From assembly GCA_025201345.1 (NCBI GenBank), contig JAIXMG010000008.1, forward strand, positions 992,001-1,056,000: DNA of 64,000 nt, written 5' to 3'. The translations under genes were made by a program, and so were the position numbers. The DNA comes from Thamnidium elegans (Eukaryota > Mucoromycota > Mucoromycetes > Mucorales > Mucoraceae). This document shows positions 47,936 to 58,514 of the stretch, one piece after another. The notes beneath the pieces were generated by a model. That model ran no database searches. It worked only from the letters and a program-made list of their open reading frames with translations, and was not told the origin of the DNA. The stretch's first letter is position 1. Each line of letters begins with the position of its first letter.

Positions 47936-49239
47936 TTATGCCCAAACACCAATTACAGCCATGAGACCAGCACCAAGGTACATACACATGAAACAAAAGA
48001 TTTTACGAGATAAACTAGATCTACGGAATCCAACATTATGGTTGATTTCGATACTCATAAGAGAGACATAGGCATTGTATAATAAAATACCAGCAGAAAG
48101 AGAATCCAAGATAGCTTGAGCCAAGATAGAAGCTCTAGGGTTAACAGTAGAACGAACACCAATACCAATTCCGATACCAATAGGGGTCATGCAAACAAAC
48201 AAGAGACCCATAAGAATAGGCTTTTTCCAGCTCTTGCAGTTAAGGTCATTGACACGAGTACCAAGTGCGATACCTTCAAAGAATTGATGGAAAATCAAAG
48301 CAACAAACAAATTTTTAAAGGATTCATTATCAGCTGTTCCAAGAGTGATACCAATAATGATAGAATGCATCACGATACCGAGTTCTAAGATAAAAGTACC
48401 AATGTTACGAAGCGATTGTTGATTTTCCAAAAATCCAGCAGAATGAACGTGTCCGTCTTCATTGATGCCAGTGTGATCATGTTCGTGATGGTTGATTTGG
48501 TGTTGAACTTGATTCTTTTCACCTAGTTTAGCATCAGCTGATTCTTCAGCGCTCATATTTAAGGTATGGACAGAAGCGGCAGCGGCAGCGGCAGCAACGG
48601 CAGCTTCAGTATTCTTTCTAGCGATTGAGTCCAAGTTTGAAATAGCGGCCAATTCAATGATTTGAAGAGCAAAAGAAGCGAGCATACAAAATAAACCACC
48701 AAAGGCGTGGTAAGAATGCCAGCCGTCGCTGAGACATTCAGAGCCGAAACGTTCAAGAGCTTCAGGGAGCATATGAATAAAAGCAGTAGCAATAATGACA
48801 CCAGTACCAAAGAATTTACCGGCAGTTAAAGTCCAATCACGGATTGAGCCATCTTTATGAGGACTGATACGGTAGAGGATAATAGGTGAAAAGATACCTA
48901 CAGCAGATGTAGCCATAATGATAAATACGGAACCGATTCTTAAAGGCAAATTGTAGTTTAACATTGGTTCGATGTCGCAAGATTGTGGTCCATGTGAATG
49001 TCCGCTACTTGTTGAAACAGATTCTTCGGCAGCGTGATCTTCGTCGGTGTGTACTGTTCCATCTGATAAACAAAAAAAAAAACAAAAAAAAGAGGGTTTA
49101 ATAAACAAATAAATAAAAATGACACATATGTTCTATTATTACCTTCATGAACATGATCTTGAGCTTGGATCAAAGTAAGGCAAAATACAGCGATCAATAA
49201 TAGTAAGATAAAAGGTTTCGATATCAATGATTTTCCCAT
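47936..49239 (-). CDS. ZIP-family zinc/iron transporter
   Basis: 407 residues from exons 49143-49239 and 47936-49062. The N-terminus has a signal-peptide-like hydrophobic stretch (FILLLLIAVFCLTLIQAQ). Eight membrane segments are expected. Metal-site helices are clear: GVIIATAFIHMLPEAL in helix 4 and HQFFEGIALGTRV in helix 5, with the HxxxE motif. Between helices 3 and 4 lies a long cytosolic loop rich in His (HHEHDHTGINEDGHVH) after an Ala run. HGHP-type His clusters at the N-terminus (SGHSHGP) would bind metal outside. It fits plasma-membrane zinc uptake like yeast Zrt1/2; specificity for zinc over iron is inferred. Confidence 0.94.
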
Positions 49240-50096
49240 ATTTTTATTGTTGTATAAAATTAGTTGATTTAATAAATGACAAGTAAAGAATAATTATAAA
49301 AAAAAAAAAAAAAGAAAAAAAAATCAGTTTATATAAATATATTTTTTTTTTTTTAATAAATTGGAAACTAGTAGGGTCCTCATTTTAAGTTACGTGTACC
49401 CTAATAGTCAAATGTTTCGTAATTTTCAACCAATTAAAGATAAAAATTTCTGAGAAAAAGTCACTGTAACCGGGAAGGTACTCATTTTTTAATTCTCAAC
49501 CTTCTATTTTCTAACTCTCTATCACTATCAGATTTCTCTTTAGTGAAATTTTTCTAAGAAAATTTTTTGGTTACTAGCAGCATAAATTTTTGACAGATCT
49601 AATAAAAAAAAAAAAAAAAGATTCTATATAATATTATAACATAAGCGCTAACGAATAAAATAAACAAGAGTATATTTTTTCGGAAAGATTTTGTTTTGTT
49701 TTTTTTAATAACAAACATTCTTTTGTGGATCTTTGGGTTTTGGAACTATTTTTTTCTGCAATAAAAAAAGAAAAATTTTCTTAATAGATCATTTGATAAA
49801 GCAGTAGAATTAAACAGTAGATTAAAAACCAATTGCGCGATATGCGGGTACATCTTTTTTTAGGCCTGTCACAAAGTATTATAGTTGCATTCATTACATT
49901 ATTTACCAGGTAATAGCAAAAATTTTATTATTTATTGAATATGCAAGAGATGCTAAAATAGGTAAGACTGTGATCAAAACCTTATAAAATTTTTGGGTAA
50001 AAATGATACATAGAATATTATACATAGAATATTATATATAGTTTTTAAGAAATAAAAAGAATCGTTTTTTATTATTATCGTAACAAAAAAAAAGTA
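49240..50096. other. Gene-free spacer
   Basis: 857 bp containing the ZIP promoter and the 3' flank of the unknown membrane protein. AT-rich; a near-tandem 14-bp repeat (ATAGAATATTATAC/T) at about 50010-50039. No gene. Confidence 0.4.
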
Positions 50097-51758
50097 TTAT
50101 TCTGTGTTCACATTATCTTCTAAATCAGTATCATTAACACGTAATACAGTTTTATAAAGCATTTTAATCTGATGCATGTATCCATCTCTAGAATACGAGT
50201 TGTCAAACTCGAGAAATTTTTTATAAACCTGATCTAAACACCAGACCGCGGTAGTTGTCTGATCATTCAAGCATTTTAACATCCCGATTTCTTTCGCATT
50301 ATCTCTGTTCTTTACTTTAAAAAGTTCCAATCTGAACAAATCACAAACCTTGAATAATTTACCAAGTACAAATCTTTTCTCGTATTCATAAATATATCTT
50401 TCATATTCGCTCAAATTGTAAACTATATTTCCATATGATCGTTGAATTCGTCTTAATCGCAAATAAGCATCAGGATTTTTTCTCTTTCTAACAAACAGTT
50501 TAAGATTATCTGGTGCCATCAATTGTTCTACTTTACTTCGGATTTCATCTCGGTTAATTCTACGAGGAAGTACATCATTTTTAAAAGTAACGCCTTGTTC
50601 TCTAGTGCCTGCTTTAATCATTGTATTATAATCGAGTTCAAACTTAAGAGGTGATTCATTGACATAAGGTGGCATAATACTACTATCATCAGTGTTAGTT
50701 GGAGAAGGTGGAGAAGGCGCATACGATTTTCCGTCAAGTACTCGAATTTGCAAGTGAAGCGAATTAAGGTCTCTCATAATCAAATTGGTTAACTCGTCAA
50801 ATGCTTCCAGCTTCTTATATTTTCTATCGCATCCCAATAATACACTTAATATAGCAGACTTGACCTTCTTTAGCCTACGGACCAATAAACCGGGTCTACT
50901 CATCTTAATCTCTTTTCTCATAAACGAACTTTTCATAAACTTTTCAATAATTTCGGAATTTATACCAATAGGTCCAACATCAATAAATGGTCTTCTATCC
51001 GCAGCACTCATCGTCTTTAATACATCTGTTTTATCCAAATCATGTCCGAATAAAGTATACAACACAAAATCGAAAATGAACGAATCACGAGGTGTAGATA
51101 AAGCATTCACTAATAACGACTCGATATTTTTAAATTCAGTAGTTTCACGTTCTTCAGGGATACCAAATGACCACATAATTAAGACAGCTAAAGATTCTAC
51201 CAGCTCCTTGGACTGATCAACTTCAAAATAGATGTGATTAAGCAAATAAGCTAACCGTCCAGTACGATCAATAGAAAACAGTTCAATCAAGTATTTTCTA
51301 GCAGTTTCAGTGTTATAAATTTTTGTCGTGTCTTTAAAATTGTATGGAGTCGTAACCGCCAAAAGGTCCCTAACGCTCAACCAGCTTTTAATATATTCGA
51401 TTGAGTTGATTAACTTTGCAGCATACGGGATCTCTTCAATTTCAAGCGAGTCATCGTTTGCGATAGGAGTATTACGGTCTGATCTTGCGGCTAAGGTAGT
51501 AATAGGCATATCTTGAGCAGACATACTTGGCATACTACCGTTAATAATGCTGAAGTGACTAGTGAACAAGTCAAAAAGATAACTTTCTCTACTCTTTGTA
51601 AAACCATATACCAAGTAAAGAACAATGCAGTAAATCATAAATGTTTGAGTATCATATACGCTGTTGTATAGGCAGTCATCTCCCATTGTCTTCTTGCAAA
51701 ACATATACAGAGGAAGAGTAACGAGTGAAACGGATAGAGTAATAGCCAAATAATTCAT
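50097..51758 (-). CDS. Hypothetical protein with N-terminal membrane segments, intronless
   Basis: A single 553-residue open frame with ATG and TAA and no intron, unusual in this neighbourhood. The first 65 residues contain two hydrophobic segments (YLAITLSVSLVTLPLYMF and FMIYCIVLYLVYGF), so the protein is probably membrane-anchored with most of it on one side. The soluble part is helical, with a Pro/Ser linker (SYAPSPPSPTNTDDSS) about residue 350 and a basic C-terminal third (KLFVRKRKNPDAYLRLRR). I do not recognise a family or catalytic motif. The open length far exceeds chance in such AT-rich DNA, so a real gene is likely. It could be lineage-specific. Confidence 0.75.
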   Translation of the reverse strand: MNYLAITLSVSLVTLPLYMFCKKTMGDDCLYNSVYDTQTFMIYCIVLYLVYGFTKSRESYLFDLFTSHFSIINGSMPSMSAQDMPITTLAARSDRNTPIANDDSLEIEEIPYAAKLINSIEYIKSWLSVRDLLAVTTPYNFKDTTKIYNTETARKYLIELFSIDRTGRLAYLLNHIYFEVDQSKELVESLAVLIMWSFGIPEERETTEFKNIESLLVNALSTPRDSFIFDFVLYTLFGHDLDKTDVLKTMSAADRRPFIDVGPIGINSEIIEKFMKSSFMRKEIKMSRPGLLVRRLKKVKSAILSVLLGCDRKYKKLEAFDELTNLIMRDLNSLHLQIRVLDGKSYAPSPPSPTNTDDSSIMPPYVNESPLKFELDYNTMIKAGTREQGVTFKNDVLPRRINRDEIRSKVEQLMAPDNLKLFVRKRKNPDAYLRLRRIQRSYGNIVYNLSEYERYIYEYEKRFVLGKLFKVCDLFRLELFKVKNRDNAKEIGMLKCLNDQTTTAVWCLDQVYKKFLEFDNSYSRDGYMHQIKMLYKTVLRVNDTDLEDNVNTE

Positions 51759-52372
51759 TTTTTGATAGATGTAAAATTAAAATAAAATAAAATAAAAACT
51801 ACATGGCGTTTATATATTGTTTTCGTTTATACCCATTGTCGTATTGTAATATATTTTTTCTTTTTCGCTAAACAATGCGCTATCTGAATATATTGTAATA
51901 TGTAAAAGAAAATGGGGACTTTTTTTTTAAAAAAAAAATAAAATAAAAATAATTCATTATTGCAAGTATAGTACAAAGATCATATTGGCGATATTTTTAA
52001 AGACAAAGTGCACACGCTTTTTAACTATTATGACTAAATTTGGTTGATTGTGGGCTAAGGCAAAAAAAAAAAAAAGATACCATTCTATACGGTTTATCAA
52101 TAAATAAATAAAAATCCATTGCACATTAACAAGTTCATTTTTTTTTAAAAAAAAAAAAAAAAAAATGTCATTAATAGCTCATTCAATCACATGAAATAAG
52201 TATCCCCTGTTAAAAAGTTTCTTGTTAATAACAATACACATTTTCTCTTTAACAAAGTGGATAAACCCACGAAACCATTAGAAAAACAGTCCCATTGGAC
52301 TGTTTACTTTTTTTCTCTTCATAGTAGTTTCATATTTTTTTTTTTTTTTTCAAGTTTAGAAAGTGCATACAA
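51759..52372. other. Divergent promoter spacer with two T(n)A(n) palindromes
   Basis: 614 bp between divergent genes. It includes T9A10 at 51920-51938 and T9A19 at 52138-52165. Near 52290 a short inverted repeat (AACAGTCC...GGACTGTT) flanks 6 bases and could form a hairpin in the leader of the TPR-like gene. Confidence 0.45.
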
Positions 52373-54081
52373 ATGGGTAGATTCGCAGACAAAAGAGCAC
52401 AAAAACCAAAGCCGGTTCCCAAGAAGAAGAAGGAGCCCGAGACTTTTGACGAATGTATGGAAGGTGAGTGACTACAAACATAAAAAAAATTAAAAAAAAA
52501 AGCAACTGGACTTTTAAACAAAAAGTATACTGCAGAGGCCATTCATTTCGAAGAACAAGGCGAACGTTATCGAACTGGTGACAGAGCTCAACGTAACTAT
52601 GAAAGAGCTGCTGAAATGTACGGAAAAGCATTTGGATATAATGATAAAGACGCCGATTGTATTTATAACTGGTAAAAAAAAAAAAAATTAGACATATACC
52701 CTTTTTTTGTTGTTGTTGTAAAGCTGAAAGTTTTTGTTGTTATAGGGGACGAGTTTTATTTCTTCTAGTTAATTTTTTACCTTCTCATGCATCGCCCGAA
52801 GAAAAATTAGAGAAAGTAGATCAATCGATTGAAAAGTTTAGAACTGCTTTAGAGTTAGAAAAGAATAAGACAGATGCTCAGTTTAATTTAGCTCAGGCAC
52901 TTCATCAAAGGTCAGAAATTTTGCAAGAGACAACTGAAATTGATAATGCTTATGCCGATTCTGCCAGATCGTTACAAGAAGCAATTGATATGTTTGATAA
53001 TGTATACAGCTTGCAAGAAAAAGAGTATTTAGAGCAATCAGCACCAGATGACACTGAGGAACCAGCTACTGCTGAATCTCCAGTTACGGAAGAACACGAC
53101 CATTCTACATGCGGCCACGATCACTCTCATGAACCTAAAAAAGAAGAAGAATTCACTACTGTCACAAAAGTAGAATCAACTACAGCTTACTCATTAATTG
53201 AAACACTTTTATCTACTGCCGAAACCATGTCTACCATGGCTTCTATGCTTGCTTCGTTCCCTGCTTCCATGGATTTATTCAGCCGTGCCCGAGCAAAATT
53301 AGGTCTTGCTGAAAAATGGTTATCCAAGATGCCATCCAAATCCAACGCAGAAGACAGCGCTGAAATCGAAAAGCAAAAAAAGGAAGCGCGTATTCAAATC
53401 AATTTAAAAGAAGCATCTACCTACGCCGCTATGGCCGACCGTACCTTTATTGCATCAGGCACAGTGGATATATCACTATTTGAAAAAGCGATTGAAAAAT
53501 TAGACGAGATTATTAACCAGTACGATGCTAAACATGTTGAGGCCATGTGTGACCGTGGTGATATCTTGACATCTTACGCACAATCCATTGCAGAAGTAGC
53601 AAATAAAAAGGGGTTACCTTTAGTCCCCGAAAAAGATGGTAAAGAAGTATGGCACTTGTATGCTACGGCCACCAAATCATTCCAAGCCGCTTTAGCGATT
53701 GAACCTAAAAACCTTAGTATCTTGAACAAAATGGGTGACTTGAGTTTAACTCGCGCTAGTTTAGATTTGCCTATTGCTGAAAGAAACAAACTTCAGTTAT
53801 TGAAAAATGCGCAATTCTATTTTAAGCACGCTGTGGAGGTAGACAAGGAAGTGCTGACTGGTGGATATATCGGTTGGGCCATGAGCGAATGGGCCCTTGA
53901 AGAATGGGCTGACGTTAGTGGTAAGAAAAATGATGCGCTTAAAATTATACGTGTTTGGATCAAGCGTGGAGGCAACGGCTCCTTATTTAGAAATTTAGCC
54001 GAGGATAACGAATCTTGGGATGAAGATTTCGTGGAGTTTATTATAGAAAATTTCTTTGCTGACGATGAAGAGTCAGAGTAA
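52373..54081 (+). CDS. TPR-like repeat protein with His-rich loop
   Basis: 520 residues from exons 52373-52463, 52536-52671 and 52746-54081. A Lys-rich start (MGRFADKRAQKPKPVPKKKK) is followed by helical pairs typical of tetratricopeptide repeats: YERAAEMYGKAFGYNDKDAD, IEKFRTALELEKNKTDAQFN, FQAALAIEPKNLSILNKMGD. Between them lies an acidic insert with a His/Cys cluster (EEHDHSTCGHDHSHE, residues about 190-205) able to bind metal. The C-terminus is acidic. It is probably a cytosolic or nuclear scaffold. The basic tail suggests nuclear or nucleolar location. The orthologue is not recognised, so no symbol is given. Confidence 0.8.
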
Positions 54082-55417
54082 GATCTACTACTGAGTCAAA
54101 ATGTTTTTTTTTTGGGTAGATGACCATTGTATTTTTGTGCAACACATTTGTATAATAATAATAAAAAAAAGACCAAGTAATATATGTTATTTTACAGCCA
54201 AAAAAAAAATAGTGCGCTACGATGTAAAGGAAACAACTTACGCTAAACAAATTTTGATTTGTATAATACACATATCGTGTGTGAAAAACGTAAATAAAAA
54301 AGAGGGAACTGGGGGGGGGCACCTGTAACACCATAAAAGTCTAGTACCTAAATTGAGTTACGGATAATATGATTAAGACGTATACAAGGGCTCACTTAAA
54401 ATAATAAACACCAGGGAAGGGCCACCTCATGTGTACATCGCTACTCTAATAAAAACCTTCTTTTTTTTTTAATAATTGTGTGGCATCTTTTCTTCAAAAG
54501 TAAATGTATCCGAGACATAAAAAGGAATAGCTTCCGCCCCACATAATAACTGTCAAAAAATAAAATAAAAAATAGTGTATACTTCTCTTCATTGAAACCA
54601 AAAAAAAAAAAAAAAAAGTCTTAATAATTTAACCGCACTCTAATCTTCTCTTTAAAAAAAAAAAAGTGTATCAAGTTCCCACGAATTATATATATGGAGA
54701 AAATGTTTCCACTGATTCTCTGTTCTATAAGTCAAATAAGGACAAAATGGAGAATAATTTCCCCTATCTTTTTGAACCCACAGTTTATTTATTGTCATAG
54801 TTTCATTCCGTGGGAGAAGCCCAATGCGGGTAACCTTAGATTGATTAGTGTCTCCAAAGGATTATATAATCCGCCAAATGACTTTTAAAAATAACAAAAA
54901 AGGAACGGCACTACAACTTTAATTTAAATATTGTGGGGAAATTATATCCATTCACCATTCAGAAGCCAGTATTTTTTTTATTATTTTGGGAACTCTCTTG
55001 TCCCCCAAAAAAAATACTCTTTTTGTGTATTAAGAACCTTCGTGGTATAATACGTGATATTCATGGTTGTACCATTGCATTTTCTGAACTGGTAAAGATT
55101 TCTTAATTGTGGTGGGAACTATATACTCTCGCCGCGGGATGTCAAACATATAACTCGAAAATTAAACTCAATGAAAATAATGGTTTGATTAAAATGTCAA
55201 AAAAAATTTTGGTATTATTATTATTTTTTTTTTTAAAAAAAAAAGGAAAGATATTAGGTAGTTAACTCACTAAAAGAGGGAATATATAATGTTACAAAAG
55301 TAGTAGAAGAGAAAAGTAGTGCTAGCCTTAATAATATAAAAGAGAAAAATTAGGCTAGATAAGTGTGCATGTGCATGTGTGTGCGGGGGGGAAGGTTATC
55401 AGGTGAGTAAGATATAT
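54082..55417. other. Gene-free spacer with a weak inverted-repeat element
   Basis: About 1.3 kb between convergent genes. An 11-bp inverted repeat (ATAATTTCCCC at 54754-54764, GGGGAAATTAT at 54935-54945) encloses 170 bp and could be a MITE remnant. A T11A10 palindrome is at 55224-55244. The 64-codon frame at 54694-54888 lies across this element and shows no motif. Confidence 0.4.
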
Positions 55418-56186
55418 TTAGTGAAGACGACCAGTAGGTAAAAGGAAATACGAAGAATCTTTTGTTAAGAGACCAGAGAGCGCATTATACCACGCAGCTA
55501 AAGCGGTGATAGTACCAAATGCACCAGCAGCGATCTTCGTAGTAAGGCTATCGTTATATTCACTGGCTGCTAAGAGGATAAAAGTAATGAACAAGAAGAA
55601 GAACATACTCATAAGACCGACACTTGAACGATGAGAAGAAATCAACATGATACCAGTGAAAATAGCCCAAGATATCAAGTAAATACCCATTGACTTTCTG
55701 AACACTGATTCATCTTCATCAGCGTAAGAACTTGTAATACCAGCTCCAGGGATGAAAATCAAACCATAAGAGAGCCAGAAACCACCATAAGATGAGAAGG
55801 CAGTAGCACCAAAAGTGTTACCGGTTTTGAATTCCCACATACCAGCTAATAACTATAATATATATATATAAAAAAAAAAAGAGTAAGTAGCTGAAGAAGA
55901 AAAATAATTAGGTTTAAATGTAATTTACCTGGACAATACCACCGTAAAAGAAAGCTAAACCAACAACAACGTTGGATGGGCCATCAGCAGCTACACCAGC
56001 ACCGGCATTATGAAGAGATAAAACAAAGGTAGTTAAAGCGAAAGAACTGAGTCCTAAAGGACCAGGATTTGCAATAGTAGGAGCACTATAGACAGGAACT
56101 GGAGCAAAGCTAGGAGTAGCATATTTAGCTTCGATATCGCTAACACTGTCGTGACTAACAGCTCTATTATTCGTAGTTTCAGTCAT
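55418..56186 (-). CDS. GPR1/FUN34/YaaH (Ato-type) acetate/ammonium permease, copy 1
   Basis: 230 residues from exons 55929-56186 and 55418-55852. Family signature [15 protein letters not shown], followed by six membrane segments and an ending common to the AceTr family. It would carry acetate or other monocarboxylates, or ammonium, across the plasma membrane. The first 34 residues ([20 protein letters not shown]) are cytosolic and differ from copy 2 at 57748. From PTIANPG to one codon before the stop the two proteins are identical. The only late difference is the last residue, His here and Pro in copy 2. Even the intron is the same apart from one T. Confidence 0.94.
55423..56085 (-). repeat. 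Left arm of near-perfect 664-bp inverted repeat
   Basis: Reverse complement of 57846-58509. I compared both exon parts and the intron block by block and saw only one difference, an 11 versus 12 T run in the intron. Boundaries are sharp: base 56086 and base 55422 differ from their partners. Flanks beyond are related but clearly diverged. Confidence 0.93.
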
Positions 56187-57747
56187 TTTTAGTTATTTTA
56201 AAGTTTGGTAAAAAAAAAAAAATATAATGTATAAAAATAATTGGAATTGGAAAAAAGGTGCCCTTTATATACGTTTTTTTTTTCCAAAAAAAAAATAGCC
56301 TGTAAACTCTTTTCCTGATGAATAGAAATCCCGCTATTTTTTTTTTTTTACTCAATTGGGGGGAGTTGATATCTTTTTTGTTCTATTTATTCTTTTTTTG
56401 GTATGTATTTCTTTAAAAATGCATTATTGTAGAGTTTGAAGATCCTACCGTGTCATGTCAATATGTCATAATAAGATTTCGTGTTCTATTAATGCATATT
56501 TTGAAGTAATTGGTATAATTTCTTTTTTTGGGTTTTTTTTTATTTTTTTGTAAGGGGGGCAAAAGCCAAAGCGCAGTAAAAAACTTTGCAGAAAATATTT
56601 GTAAAATATTCCCATACACAAAAAACCATTTGGTCACAAACAACATTCTATTTTTGATATAATCTTAAATTTGAGATTTAACTCTTTTTTTTTTTCAAGA
56701 CAATTTACATGGCACTTCAAATAAGTTTAGAAGTGAGCGTAAAAAAAATGTTATATGTATCAGCATTCCATGACCATTTCTTTATTTCAAGTTTTAACAA
56801 TAGTTAGATCGACCTCTTTTTTATTACAACAATCAAATAAATATCCTTTCTAACCTGATACATGTTTTGACTGGTTTTTTTTTGTTTTGTTGAAAACAGT
56901 GATTAAATCCACCTTTGGCAAAGTTCCTTTCAGAGGCATGTGCTTTTACTGTATCTTTATAATTTTAATAATACATGTACAGTATAAAAAACGAGATTTT
57001 ATTAATACTGTACCAGGGAAATTTATTTTGCATGGTTACTAGAAATAGATCCGAACCGAGAAGGTCTTACTTTGTAACCATGTAAACTGTTTTTGGAAAA
57101 AGATCTTACATGATAGATATTATCTCCGTTTGAAATTGATTTCAATCCAATCAAGATTTATCATGGAGAAGTCAACAAGATTCACATTGTACGATGTTAT
57201 TATTTCAGTAAGATCGCAAGCAGCTATATTTAAGCAATTACATTTCTTAAAAATACCTGCTTCAAATAATTTTGTTTATGGGAATATCTTTTAAATATAT
57301 TCTGTAAAAAGTTCTTTTATTGCGCTTTGGCTTTGGCTTTGGCTTAAATAAACAAAAGTAAAATATACCAAATACAACAAAACTATGCAGTGATATAACA
57401 CCAATCTTATTATTAACATGTTATCTTGATATGACAGGATATTCAAAATGCTTTTTTTTTTTAAAAAAAATCTACTATTACCATAATGCATTTATTTATT
57501 TTTTTAAAAAAAAAAGAACAAAAAGAAAACTTCTCCTCCCGAATTGAGTAAAAAAATTATGAAAATGCCGGATTCCTATTGAACAGGAAAAGGGTTTACA
57601 AGCTGAATTTTTTTTTTTTTTTCGCAAAACATATATAAACGGCTCTTTTTTTTTCAATTCCATTTTTTTATTACATATAATTTCTATTTATTAAAACTCT
57701 AAATCAAATCAAAACTTTAAATATTTACAAACAAAAAAAAAACAATA
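56187..57747. promoter_or_regulatory. Divergent intergenic region between the two permease genes
   Basis: 1561 bp between start codons. It is AT-rich and includes T11A8 (57452-57470) and T7A10 (57499-57515) tracts near copy 2. A TATATAAA-like box lies before each gene (TATATAAACGG near 57632; reversed TATATACG near 56268). The two promoters do not resemble each other, so the genes may respond to different conditions. Confidence 0.5.
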
Positions 57748-58514
57748 ATGTCTGAACCCGCAAATCATAGATCTGTCAGTCATGACAGCAATAGTGACAT
57801 TGAAACTAAATACATGCCTGGCTATGCTCCAGCACCTGTCTATAATGCTCCTACTATTGCAAATCCTGGTCCTTTAGGACTCAGTTCTTTCGCTTTAACT
57901 ACCTTTGTTTTATCTCTTCATAATGCCGGTGCTGGTGTAGCTGCTGATGGCCCATCCAACGTTGTTGTTGGTTTAGCTTTCTTTTACGGTGGTATTGTCC
58001 AGGTAAATTACATTTAAACCTAATTATTTTTCTTCTTCAGCTACTTACTCTTTTTTTTTTTTATATATATATATTATAGTTATTAGCTGGTATGTGGGAA
58101 TTCAAAACCGGTAACACTTTTGGTGCTACTGCCTTCTCATCTTATGGTGGTTTCTGGCTCTCTTATGGTTTGATTTTCATCCCTGGAGCTGGTATTACAA
58201 GTTCTTACGCTGATGAAGATGAATCAGTGTTCAGAAAGTCAATGGGTATTTACTTGATATCTTGGGCTATTTTCACTGGTATCATGTTGATTTCTTCTCA
58301 TCGTTCAAGTGTCGGTCTTATGAGTATGTTCTTCTTCTTGTTCATTACTTTTATCCTCTTAGCAGCCAGTGAATATAACGATAGCCTTACTACGAAGATC
58401 GCTGCTGGTGCATTTGGTACTATCACCGCTTTAGCTGCGTGGTATAATGCGCTCTCTGGTCTCTTAACAAAAGATTCTTCGTATTTCCTTTTACCTACTG
58501 GTCGTCTTCCCTAA
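57748..58514 (+). CDS. GPR1/FUN34/YaaH (Ato-type) acetate/ammonium permease, copy 2
   Basis: 229 residues from exons 57748-58002 and 58080-58514. Same membrane architecture and [15 protein letters not shown] signature as copy 1 on the opposite strand. The N-terminal tail ([20 protein letters not shown]) is similar to but distinct from copy 1, showing that the pair is older than the identical body. Good pyrimidine-rich leader and a TATA-like element upstream suggest an active gene. The last codons read GRLP against GRLH in copy 1. The substrate is inferred only from the family. Confidence 0.94.
57846..58509 (+). repeat. Right arm of near-perfect 664-bp inverted repeat
   Basis: Partner of 55423-56085. 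Covers the 3' part of exon 1, the whole 77-nt intron and exon 2 up to the last sense codon. Arms are separated by 1760 bp of unique sequence. Confidence 0.93.
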
